In this document: positions 25,201 to 37,200 of the stretch, piece by piece
Position numbering within the stretch: the first letter of the stretch is position 1
Layout of the letters: the number at the start of each line of letters is the position of its first letter
Assembly: GCA_905147135.1 (NCBI GenBank)
Contig: LR990060.1
Coordinates: forward strand, 2,558,001-2,622,000
Reading direction: 5' to 3'
Length of the DNA stretch: 64,000 nucleotides
Source of the DNA: Blastobasis lacticolella
Lineage: Eukaryota; Arthropoda; Insecta; Lepidoptera; Blastobasidae
Position numbers and translations under genes: made by a program
The notes under the pieces: generated by a model
What the model was told of the DNA's origin: nothing
Database searches by the model: none
Seen by the model: the letters and a program-made list of their open reading frames with translations, nothing else

Positions 25201-28200
25201 AAGCGAGAGGTACCGAGTTTGATCCCCATTGCTGCCATTTACTACTGACCTTATTTTTAAATTTACTTACGTAAGTATTCAATGCACTTACTGTGAGGGA
25301 ATACATCGTAATGAAGCCTGCACATTCAGCCCTGATTTGCCAAATCCTGAATCACGGTCAAGGCGGACCCCGGCCCCTCGAGCGCGAGAGCACAACCGGG
25401 ACATTAACGCTAAGATTATTTTTTTATATGAAAACAGCCTTCATTTGAAGTTTGAACTAAGAAATTAAATAGAAATGGTAAAAAAACTGGCTTGCGGCTT
25501 GCTCTATAAATAAGTGTGACCTTGAAAAAGTCATTGACCACCATGGGTGGCTACGAAATGCGGTCGCTGTGACTCAGGTTGTTATTTCGCTTTAGAGATC
25601 TGTCGGTTACGGGTTCTTATTTTTAAGCTACTTAGTGACAAACGAGCAGACAACAGTTAATGTTGGTGAATGGTAATTGCCCATAACATCTACAATTCAT
25701 TTAGGTTGCAGATAACAAAAATGCAGAATCGCAGGTGCGTTGTCACTGTGAGGATGAAATGCCTCATGTCTGTAATTTATTTTAGTCGTGCTGTGGTTGT
25801 AGAATGGAAAAGTGTAATAGTCTACTCTACAGCTTCGCTCAACAGACTATGGAAAGCTGTTTAAATTTATTTTAAAAAGACCAGTCTGTGACATGAATTG
25901 GATTTCAAAATGAACCGCGTCGCTGTTTTTGGAATTGACGTGACATTTTAAAATGGCGATACTTAGAGCCAGCTTTGGCCACCGGGTCAGATAATTTGTG
26001 GCGCTATATAGTCATTTTTGCGCAATCTGTCAATGGAACCTAGAGTTCCTGATGGGAACAAATGGTGGGCCTTGGCCGTTGGCATAAGTATAATCCGCGT
26101 CATGAAAGAAAAGACTTGTCAAATGACAGTAGAGGGGATTTCGCGCAGGTAATCGCCTACTAAGCAACTCGAACCACGTGACACGCCAAGTCTCTTCTTA
26201 TTTGACACTAGTTGTAATATTGGTTAGAAATCCGGTTCCAACCATTTTATTACGACACACGCTTGACCGATTTTTCTAAATCTGCGTTACTGTACTTTAT
26301 AATTTAATAGCTCTCTAACCTTAAATAACAATTTAAAGCGTGCAACCTCAAAATAGTAGTGTTATTTTTAAGCACAAGTGTGGTTTTACAGTTATGTAGA
26401 TACAGGTAATGTTTATTTACAAGGTCAAACCATATTATACTCCAACTTCAATGACTTTTGTGGTTTGGTTAGTGATTTTATTTTTACTGATATTATAAAT
26501 GAATTATATAACAAAGATAAGACGTAGCGTGTATAGGCCTCCTACAAGGTGGACCGACGACCTGGTAAGGATCGGAGGTACCAGCTGGATGCGGAAAGCA
26601 CAGGACCGGCCTTTGTGGAGATCTCTGGGGGAGGCCTATGCCCAGCAGTGGGCGTCTTCTGGATGATATGATGATGATGATGATATAACAAAGAACGACC
26701 TGGTAAAGATCGCAGGTACCAGCTGAATGCGGAAGACACAGGACCGGCCGCCGTGGAGATTTCTGGAGGAGGCCTATGTCCAGCAGTCTTCCGGCTGATA
26801 TGATTATGATAATGATATACATTTATTTGTATTATTGTTTTAAATGAATAAACTCAAAAGGTACGTTATTCCCGAGTGACATACGGTTACGGTTCCGCGT
26901 GAAAGCCGCTGAGAACGGCAAGTCCATTATATTTCGCATAGTAGCAGTAAATTGATTTAAATCTTTAAACAGTTTTAGCTTTACTTGTAAGTAATTTGTT
27001 TCAAGTAATAAAACGTAATATATTTTGTAATTTTATAATTTTGTAAATTTATTAAATTAAATTTCCAGTACCCATAGATTTCACAGTACCGAATCTGTTA
27101 ACTAAATACGCTTGAATATAATTATGAAATATGTTTTTATTTTGTTTTAATGTGCGGATTAAATATTCCTTTATTCTAACTTATTCGGTTGTACACCTCC
27201 TTTTGCAAATTAATTTCAAAGCAGTTATCCCCAAACAGTATAGCTTATAGTTTGGTTTAATTGATACTGCATGGTTGTAGGCTTTAACACTCTACATACG
27301 ACATGCCGTGTGGTGTCCGGCAGAGTAGAATAGGACCAACCCCTTACACTCGTGGGTGTCGTACAAGGCGACTAATATTATCGAGACAAAGATCACCGTC
27401 TCCGTAGGCTGGAAAATGGGCAGCAGCGTTTTCCATTGTTATACTTATAATACTGCGATCTCCGACCCGCCTGCCAAGCGTGGAGATTATGGCAATAACC
27501 TCCCCTTTCGAGGGAGAGGCCCTAAGTACTGCAGTGCACTGTTATGGGCTGTGGTGATGATACGACATGAGTTATGAAGAATGCTAACCGATGCTTTTAC
27601 AGTGAGATAAAACATCGTGATGAAACCTGAACATTCTGGCAACTGAATTTGTAAACGTAATCCAATCTGTACAGGTTCCCCTGGTAGCAGGGTCACGAAG
27701 GTCAGATGGCAGTCGCTCTACTGAAATTATCTGATCTGTCAAATCCTGTATCATGGTAAAGGACGACCTCAGGCCCTCGTGCGCGAGCTCGCCGGGATAT
27801 TAAAGATTATTATTATTATTTGATATGACACCGCGGCAGGGCCGATCTAGGGGGCATCTAAACAGTTGATACTAATCCTTACTGTGTATAAAATAATATC
27901 GCTTTTCGGTTGCGCGGGCGAGCCGGCCTTGGTCGGACTTCCGACCACATACTCCGCATCCAAAAAGCGACTTCATTTTATACAATGTAAGGACCAGTAT
28001 CAACTGTCTAGCTGTGTGAGTCGTATGTAGAATCTAATATGGCCGACTTTTTATAACTAATAAGGCGGACTAGTGTAAAAAGTTATTTTAATGTATCATA
28101 AAAAGGAGGATCATCTAGAATGCACTGAACAAAGTATTAACTATTACCAATAGATAGACCTGATACCAGTATAACAACACGGCGCGTCTAACGATAAGTA

Positions 28201-31200
28201 GGTAGTGTAATCTTCATCATTTATCTATCCTTTTCTTGTCAACGTCTAAAGACGCGTGACAAAAAGAGAGCATACGACGAGATTTATCTACACTAGAATT
28301 TTCAAAGCAATAAGCAATCTTTCTTGAAGTAATGGACAGATATTTCAAAACATATTGCGAAAATGTGTCCATTAACTATACCTATTCAATATCGCTCATC
28401 TCTTACAGTAAAGTTCGAATATAATGGATCAGAGGTAATGGGTCTAACATGTGTATGCGTCGTTTTGTTTTGAAAGTATGTCCGTAATAGCTTTTGCATT
28501 ACAAATATGAAATAGCATGATTGAGCACTTTTAGCTCTCTCATAACTTGCTGTCCAAGTTGATGTCATCACTGCTTACAGTGTTGCCAGGAGTTTGCTAT
28601 TTACGATGTAAAACATGATCATTAACTTTGTCTTCACTGTTGCTATAGGGAGTGCCAAATAGTTTGGCAATAGCGGTCGTGGAGCTCTCGGCTGAACTAA
28701 TTAGTAAATGGTTTTTATCTAACTTACACTCACTCACTTATATTCTTCAGGTAACCTGTATAAAACGGCAGAAGACAGAACACTTAAAATAAGATGTATG
28801 AACGAATGAATGAATGAGTGAATGTATTTATTTATGGTACACGGGAAAAAATTGTTGCAGTACAATCTTTATATATATAATTCTTCTGTGAGTGTGTATG
28901 TCACTGAACTAGTGTTCAAGGGGATCTGGGAATGGTTTAGATTCACACCTAAGGTGTAGGGTAGGTGTAGGGTAGGTGTAGGGTAGGTGTAGGGTAGGTG
29001 TAGGGTAGGTGTAGGGTAGGTGTAGGGTAGGTGTAGGGTAGGTGTAGGGTAGGTGTAGGGTAGGTGTAGGGTAGGTGTAGGGTAGGTGTAGGGTAGGTGT
29101 AGGGTAGGTGTAGGGTAGGTGTAGGGTAGGTGTAGGGTAGGTGTAGGGTAGGTGTAGGGTAGGTGTAGGGTAGGTGTAGGGTAGGTGTAGGGTAAGTGTA
29201 AGGTAGGTGTAGGGTAGGTGTAGGGTAGGTGTAGGGTAAGTGTACGGTAGGTGTAGGGTAGGTGTAGAGTAGATGTAGGGTAGGTGTAAGGTAGGTGTAG
29301 GGTAGGTGTAGGGTAGGTGTAGGGTAGGTGTAGGGTAGGTGTAGGGTAGGTGTAGGGTAGGTGTAGGGTAGGTGTAGGGTAGGTGTAGGGTAGGTGTAGG
29401 GTAGGTGTAAGGTAGGTGTAGGGTAAGTGTAAGGTAGGTGTAGGGTAGGTGTAGGGTAGGTGTAGGGTAGGTGTAGGGTAGGTGTAGGGTAGGTGTAGGG
29501 TAGGTGTACGGTAGGTGTAGGGCAGGTGTAGGGTTAGAACGCTACGCGAACGAAGTCGCGCCGGGTCCACTAGTACAATATAAAGGTTCCGCTGCAACCT
29601 GCTTTTCGGCGTACAAAATGAAACAGTGGGATTATTCTAAAAAAAACAATTATATTTCTCGTTAACTATGCTTAATAAAAGTATAAACACTCAAAATATA
29701 ACTAATGACACAGAATATCTACAGGTACGTAATGTCAAGATATTAAAATTAAGTAAATGATGTCACGCATGGCGAAATTCTGAATTAGATACATAAATGT
29801 CAACTCATGAATATGAATACAAATTTAAATTTAAAACAATCTGCAGCAGCAGCTGGTCGCGGCGCCGGGCACTTTCAACACTTGGGAAAAGGTGACGGTT
29901 TGTATGCACAAATATCGCGACCTCGTAAACGTACAGAGATGGCATTGTTAGTAGATTTAATTCTTTGAAGAAAGGCTCACAACTATCGGTACGTCGTAAG
30001 ATGCAAATGGAAATGGTATTAAAATAAGACTCAAAAACTCACGTGTTCTATGAATTCTGGGTTAGCAGTGTAGCCGTAGCCAATGAAGATCATGGAGTGA
30101 AGTCCAAGGATCATCACCATCGTATAGAATCTGACACAGAAAATAATCACGTTCATTAAGTATACGACGTATGAGTCTCATTGCGCGACTGAATCAGAAT
30201 TTAGGGACCAGTAGGTGAACCAAGGCCACTGGTATAGCCCGATGGATAGCTAGGCTAAAATGGCAGTGGACAGGACACATAGCCCGCAGAACGGAATGTT
30301 ATGACGAACTATTTAACTTGGTGCCGCCGTCACTTATCCACCACCGCACCCTTCGACGATGGGATAGATTTCATCCACACCATCAAGATGCTTGGCATCC
30401 AACTAACGTCCTCCCTGATGTCTTTCCTTTAAACTATAACGTGGGGTTCTTCAAAAGGCATGTCTACAGGTACCTCAAGGCCAGCACTACATCCGCTTTA
30501 CATTAGGTTGCAGATGTCTTGGACGACGGTGGCCACTTTCCATCGGGTGGACCGTCCGTCCGTATGCCTCAGTGCCAAAAGTTTAACCAAACTTGGGTGT
30601 AAAATATCAAATTATAATTATACGATTAAAATTTGCAATTTATAGATCTTACCTTAGAGCCTGGAAACATTTGAAGATGCCACCTTCAGCGCTACCTCCT
30701 CGTTTGAGAGCCTTCCAATTCTTCTGAACGCAGAATGCCAGGTAATATCTGTTGGCTGTGCAAAAAAGTATCCAATTAAATTCCACCCAGTATAAAATAT
30801 TTATTTTATTTTATTTGGAAGACCAACAGCTATCCAACAACATAATAATAACAATCTTACGAAACAGAAAGCCAATTACAGGTCTTCGCTGATAGACTTT
30901 GATATAGAGTCAATGCAAGTGATTTTGATGCGGTTTTCACTATCAGGTATAAAATATCGATGGAGAAAACTCGTGCGATGTCGGGGCGGGTCGCTAGTTA
31001 TTTATAAGGGAATTGGCCTTTCTTAAGAAAGAAAAGTGTAGGGAATTCTGTTGGTATCTCACTTCATATTATATTCTTGGGATTTATTCCTTTGATAGTT
31101 CTATTTATAAAGTATTGTATGTGTATCAATGATGTGTTGCAAAAACAACGTAATTAAAACGTAACATGTCTGCTGAATATTCTGATTATTTTATTTCCTC

Positions 31201-34200
31201 CGTACGATGTAGCTCAAGGAAATCTGCGTAGCTCTGCGGCACATTCATAGTGCCCACAAATTCGAAAAAAATATCTGCGATAAATAAGCACATCTTTTTT
31301 ATGTGATAGTATTTAGAAATCATTTTGAATATATCCATTACAAACAAACATAATAGTTATTGAACTTAGGTGAAAAGACTCAGATGAATTTAGTAAAATA
31401 CAGGAAAAAAGAAATTTACCTTTCCCATCTTCCGGTGGCAACAAGTAGTAATGCGCCGAACAGCCAAGGTTTATCATCAGCCAAGACAGCAATACAACGC
31501 CAATAATGATGTCCAGAAGATCGACACCGATCCAGTCATCTTGAGTCTTGCAGTAGCGCACTGATAACTCGTCAACCTGTTAAAGAATGTGTCTATATGA
31601 GTTGATAATTTATTTGTTTTAAATTTTTTACGATTGCGAAGTATGGCAGAATAAGGGGAGGCCTTTTTTTATACAACTCAGTGTCAAACGAGCAGACAGC
31701 CTACCTGATGGTAAGCGGTAACTTTCGTCCATAACATCTACGATTCATGCATTTAGGTTGCAGACAACAAAAATAGAGAACCGCAGCAGTATTTTGCAGT
31801 AGGATGATTCAGGCTGATATAAATAAAATTAATTACTTTTTTACTGGTCTAGCGGTAGCGTGTGTGCGAGACAGATATCCAAGGTTAAGCAACGTTTGCA
31901 ATGTCCAGTAACTGGATGGACGTTGAGACTAGTCGAACTTCAGCCGAGCTTTAATTAAACAAAACAGTATAGTTTCTTAATGCACCGCAGATTGTCTACG
32001 GTGCTGTTTTTGTCACGTATATCTTTTAAAATTTTTGCGACTGAATTTGTAACCATGATCCGTCAGATAGCAGTCACTGTAATGACCTTATATGCCACAT
32101 CCTGGATCATGATCAAGAGGAACCCCGGGCCCTCGTGGGCGAGACCACAACCGGGACATAAACGCCAAGATGGTGGTTTTGTTTATACACGTTCTGTTTT
32201 TACACTTTATGGTCTGGATAGGCTTTTCGTATGAAAACTAGAACATTTATTTCATACTCTTCCCAACGTAAACATTAACCGAGGCCACGTAACCGCATCT
32301 CTCAATGGGACCGTATCGTTTCAGTTCCCTGAAATCCTTTCAGTGCAACTCAAATTTCAGAAGTGACTACGTGGGTACGTGCTTAGAATAAGGAATTGAA
32401 ACTACTGGGAAGCTTTCGAGGTATTCCTTGAGGTTTCTTTTGAGCATTTGTTAGCTTCAACTCTCTAGGCGCTTTGTAGACGAGAAGGATCTGTCAGCGA
32501 GTCACATCTGGACTTAAGTTGCCACAAACGTTGAACCAGTTTTGAATTCAAATTTTGATGGACTGAGAAAGGAATAGGTGGGTAAAATAACGAAATAACA
32601 AATAAATGCCTTCAACGCGTGCTCGGGGCCTTCTCGGCGATCTGCCGGTGTACCCATCTTTGACATCTCCGCTTGCGTAAGGTAGAAAATTGGCAGGTCG
32701 AAGTTCGACTATTTCTACAAACATCTACATTGACTATGATTTTGTAGGATCATCCGCCAATCCGCCTCCTTTGTACACTGAAAGTACGTGAATTATCTAT
32801 GGTCCAAGAATTTATACCACAAACGTTAGCTTATGTCAGATAACGTTAGCTTATGTCAAATCCCATTAATTTTTCCTACCACAAACTTATTAGCAATAAG
32901 CCTCTTGGCTAAGGCCGCTGATTTCAAAACACGACGTCGATAAATTATGTCTATGTCTTTGTCTATATTATTATCTTTACTGATTGCTCGTGCCATAAAT
33001 ATTTTATGATAGCGCCAGATTTTTTAAAATAGAATGTTATTATTATTAAAATGTCAATGTGCCTTTACATTTTTAATGTATTTAATTAAGTTTTAAATTC
33101 AATCTATAATTCATTTTTTTATAATAATTTTATTTTATATGTTACTTAAATGTTAAATGTTATCGCTATTGGATTTTGTCTTTAAGTTTGCATTTATTGT
33201 AAATAAATATAATATGTTGGATAAATTCACATAGCGCTAGCCTTGACGCCAAGTTTATGCAATGAATGCTAGACAAAGAATTTAGACAAAGGATAGACTT
33301 ATACCTGTATTTGGAAACGTTACTCTGAGGTCTCACAGTGTTCCAACTGACAGTACTTGATTGGCTATCGACACTATGGGTGTTTTAAAGAACAAGCTAA
33401 ATTACTTAACAGATGAGCACTGTTAGTATAGTACGCATAGTAAATTAGTAAAAACTCGTTTATTTTACTTCGCCGCGCGCGAGTGTATTTACCTTCAAAC
33501 CTTTTGTTGTCATTAAGTACACATACTAGCCAGGCTTGGCACATTATAAATCTTTAGTATATTTAAGTGCCTGAACTAATTGATTTGTCATATTTATTGT
33601 TATGTCTAAGTTAAATTAATAAATAAATATAGCTACTTTACTAGGACAAGATTTTTTTTGTGAATATAGGTGTAAAATGAATAACTTCATTTCTGACCTT
33701 ACCTATTAAATTTGCGTTTTGTATAGCGAAAATGACAAAAAAAAATATTTTTCATAGAAGCAAATTTTTCAATATCTTGGAAATGGCAAATCCGATTACA
33801 GTAAAACTGTATATGTATAATTAGAATACTGTTTACATACTGTTTATTGTGATAAACACAGTCCTCATAAAATCACACGTGGTTAAAGAGGCAAAATTGA
33901 CTACAACTGAAACGAAGTATTTGCAAACCCATAAACTACAGAAAGTATTTTACATTAAATTTTAGAGACTTATCGCCATCTAAATATACTCCACTTTCTA
34001 AATCAAGCAAAAAATTTTATATGTTACGTACAATTAAAAACATTCGAGCAAATGTGTACTTGCGAAAGAAACGTCAATTTCAAACCACCCAATTGCAACA
34101 CTGCGATCTGCAACCGGCCTGCCAAGCGTGGAGGTGATGGAAATTCCAACCGGCCTTGGTGGAGGCCAATAAAAAATAGTGAACGGTACGCGGTAGTATA

Positions 34201-37200
34201 ATTATTTAGTTGGTAGGTTGTTCTAAAAAATTACACTTAGAAGTTTGTTTTGGTCTTCGTGGCCTTTATATGCACATTAATATTAGCGAGGTTGGCCAAA
34301 GTCTTCCTCTAGGGACGTAGTTAACAGTCTAGAGAGCACACTACAGACTTGGCACACCGTTACAATTTTATTTTATTATTATTATTTATTTTTATTAGAT
34401 TAGAGCATCGGTGGCCGATTGGTTATGGTATCCGTCTCGCAAGCTAGAGGTAACGGATGCGAACCAATTTCCTGTCATTTAACCACTCTGTGGTAAAGGC
34501 TTTCTCGGACGAGAGCATCGGTGGCGTAATGAGTAGCGAGTTAGCCTCGTTAGCGAGGTGCACCGAGTTTAAGCCCCATTGCTGCCATGTACCAATGACC
34601 TATTTTTCGAGTTATTTACGTAACTAATCAACGCACTTACGGTGTGGGAATACATCGTGATGAAACCTGCACATTCAGACGACTGAATGTGTAACCATGA
34701 TCCAATATGATCAGGTTCCCCTGGTAGCAGGGTCACGGAGGTCAGATGGCAGTCGCTCTTCTGTAGTTATCTGATCTGCCAAATCCTGGATGATGGTTAC
34801 AACAGGGATAGTAACGCCAAGATGATTACTTTTTCTTTATAATTCGATTATTAACTATGGGGCCAGACCTTATCAAAGGATGCCAATTCATCCCGCCATC
34901 TCCGTCAAGTCCTACCACGCTTACCCAGGACAGTAGTAGATCGTGAGAAATGGAAGATGGCTTGGGAGACCTTTGCCCTGCAGTGCAACAGTAATGGTTT
35001 AATAATACCTGTTTTTATGTCATGCGGCAGACAAACAGGGAAACGGGCCACGTGATGGTGCGTGGTCACCGCCGCCTATGGACATCAGCAACACCAGGGG
35101 CGCTACTAATGCGTTGCCTGCCTCTTAAAGATACCTCTAATATACCTCTTGAACGATCCCATGTCATAGTCTAAAGGAAACAATGTGGCTGGGAGCTCAT
35201 TCCACATCCGTGGAATCGTACGACCTATTTTTTACCATGCGACCAATTACGAGTATAATTACTGTAATATATTCGAAACATTAGGCAATGTATTATGATA
35301 TTTGAATAAAAACATACGTACTGTGTTCTCTGACCTTAATTATTACATAATGTGTTTCGAGTGGTCTAAGCATAATTATTTTATAGTTTGAGGAACGGTT
35401 TTTGCTTCAGTGATTATTTGTGTTAAAAATAAACATCTTGGCGTTAAGGTCCCGGATGTGCTCTCGAGTACGAGGGCCCGGGGTCCGTGGCGTCCGGGGG
35501 ACAGGATTTGGCGATCAGGTAATTACAGTGGAGCGACTTACAACTGACCTCCATGACCCTGCTACCAAGGTACCTGACCAGATTGGATCATGGTTACAAA
35601 TTCAGTTGCATGAATTTGGAGGTTTGATCACGATATTTTCTCTCATCGTAAGAGCATCGGTTAGAATTTAACTTATGTACGTAACTCAGAAAAAAGTCAT
35701 TGGTACATGGCTGCAGAGGGATCCGAACCCGGTACCTCTCGCTTACGAGTCGGATACTCAACCGCCCGGCTACCGCCGCTCCGCTAAGTAGTGTAAATTT
35801 ACGTAAATTGAGTTCAATCTATTTATAATATAAATAAACATTTTTTGCAAACATTTTTAGTTGCCACGATAAACTATAAGATATCATAGGCCTCTTACAA
35901 GCGGATAATAAAGCTACTTTAGCTTTAAGTCCGCCAATGTACCTTCAGTGCATAAAGTTTCAATAAATAAATAAATAATTCTATCACCCGTATTCATAGA
36001 CCATAGAAATAAATTTATTGGTATATTTTCGTTACCATTACTGTTAGTTAGATTAATATTAAGTATAAATGATATACAGGTTGTCCTTATACTCTGGACA
36101 AAGTCGAATACTACTAGTTGAGTAGAGTATTTAAAACAAAACTAAACGTAAAAATTAGTCTAGTATTGCGGTGACTGCTTACCATCAGGCAGGCCGCAAG
36201 CTTGTTTGCCACCTTAGTGGTATACAAAAGTATTTACCGAAAAATCAACGATTTTAAATTTGTTAGCCTGTATGTAGTTGTATGGTCTAGGAAGTAACCT
36301 AAACATTGCAAACTCGTTTGAATTGCATTAGAACTCCACGCCAATTGACAGCTTAGATTAAATAAAGAAAATGGTATTGTAATTTGACAATAATTTGAAG
36401 TATGATATAACGTCACTCGCTTCCAAGTGTCATGTCATGAATGTCAATAATTACTTCTAGACCAATTCATTCGTATTGTCGTGATACAGTATGTTGTAAT
36501 TGTTGCCGATTAAGTTACTATTTAATTTGTAAAAAAATTAATTTTTATGTTTTTGAAGACATATTTCATGATGCTGCTGAGTAGCAGTCTTAAACAGGGT
36601 TTCATTGTTTGACCAGAGGTAGTATTGTTTTTATCTCGATATTTCGACGCAGCTGCATGCGTCATGTTCACGGGTTGACTGGTGCCGCAGTGTGAAGTCG
36701 CTCCTAAGGACAGATATATCGGTCTGCGTCGAAATATCGAGGTAAAAAAAATACTAACCGTGGTAACAAACCCGATGTGTGTGATATGTGTAGTGAAAGT
36801 GCAGTGAATAACCACGTAAGTCTTACCCTATAAAAAATTATTCATCAATATTATCAAACAGTCAAAAATAATAAATATTTATTACTAAAATATTCAAAAT
36901 GTCAGATAAAATATATAATCAAGATGTCAAAATTATGGTATTTATTTTAAATACAAATTATTAAAAAATAGTACCATCGCTCTAATAAAATAATTTCATC
37001 TTACATATAAACACATGTCAAATATAATAACTTATACCTATAAAATGTATTTGATTTTTAATTTTCGAATTTCGTCGACACTATAAAACGCCTGCTCGAT
37101 TAGCTAACGACAGTTTATTATAAAGTAAATTAATACTAGGCGCATCAGTGTTACCAGATGGGATATACTATATTCATTATACCTATAATATTTTATATTC

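Larger units (their letters stand above)
22135..30042 (-). other. nrf-6: Intron 5 of the nrf-6-like gene (7.9 kb)
   Basis: It contains the SINE-A/MITE composites, SINE-C copies, tandem LINE tails (24040), D2, I, two RTE ends (26518, 26695), family B (27306), SINE-A, a foldback MITE (27858) and the minisatellite-bearing family E (28865). Unassigned stretches are 23760-24030, 26020-26500, 26820-27290, 28015-28860 and 29580-30040. Confidence 0.6.

Noticed and set aside
28952..29535. Telomeric repeat or CRISPR array
   Set aside because: The unit is 11 bp and uniform, without spacers, and does not match the insect TTAGG telomere repeat.
28869..29597. 242-codon minus-strand ORF rich in PYTYPTPTLHL
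   Set aside because: It is a by-product of the 11-bp minisatellite read in a frame without stops; no gene-like composition outside the array.
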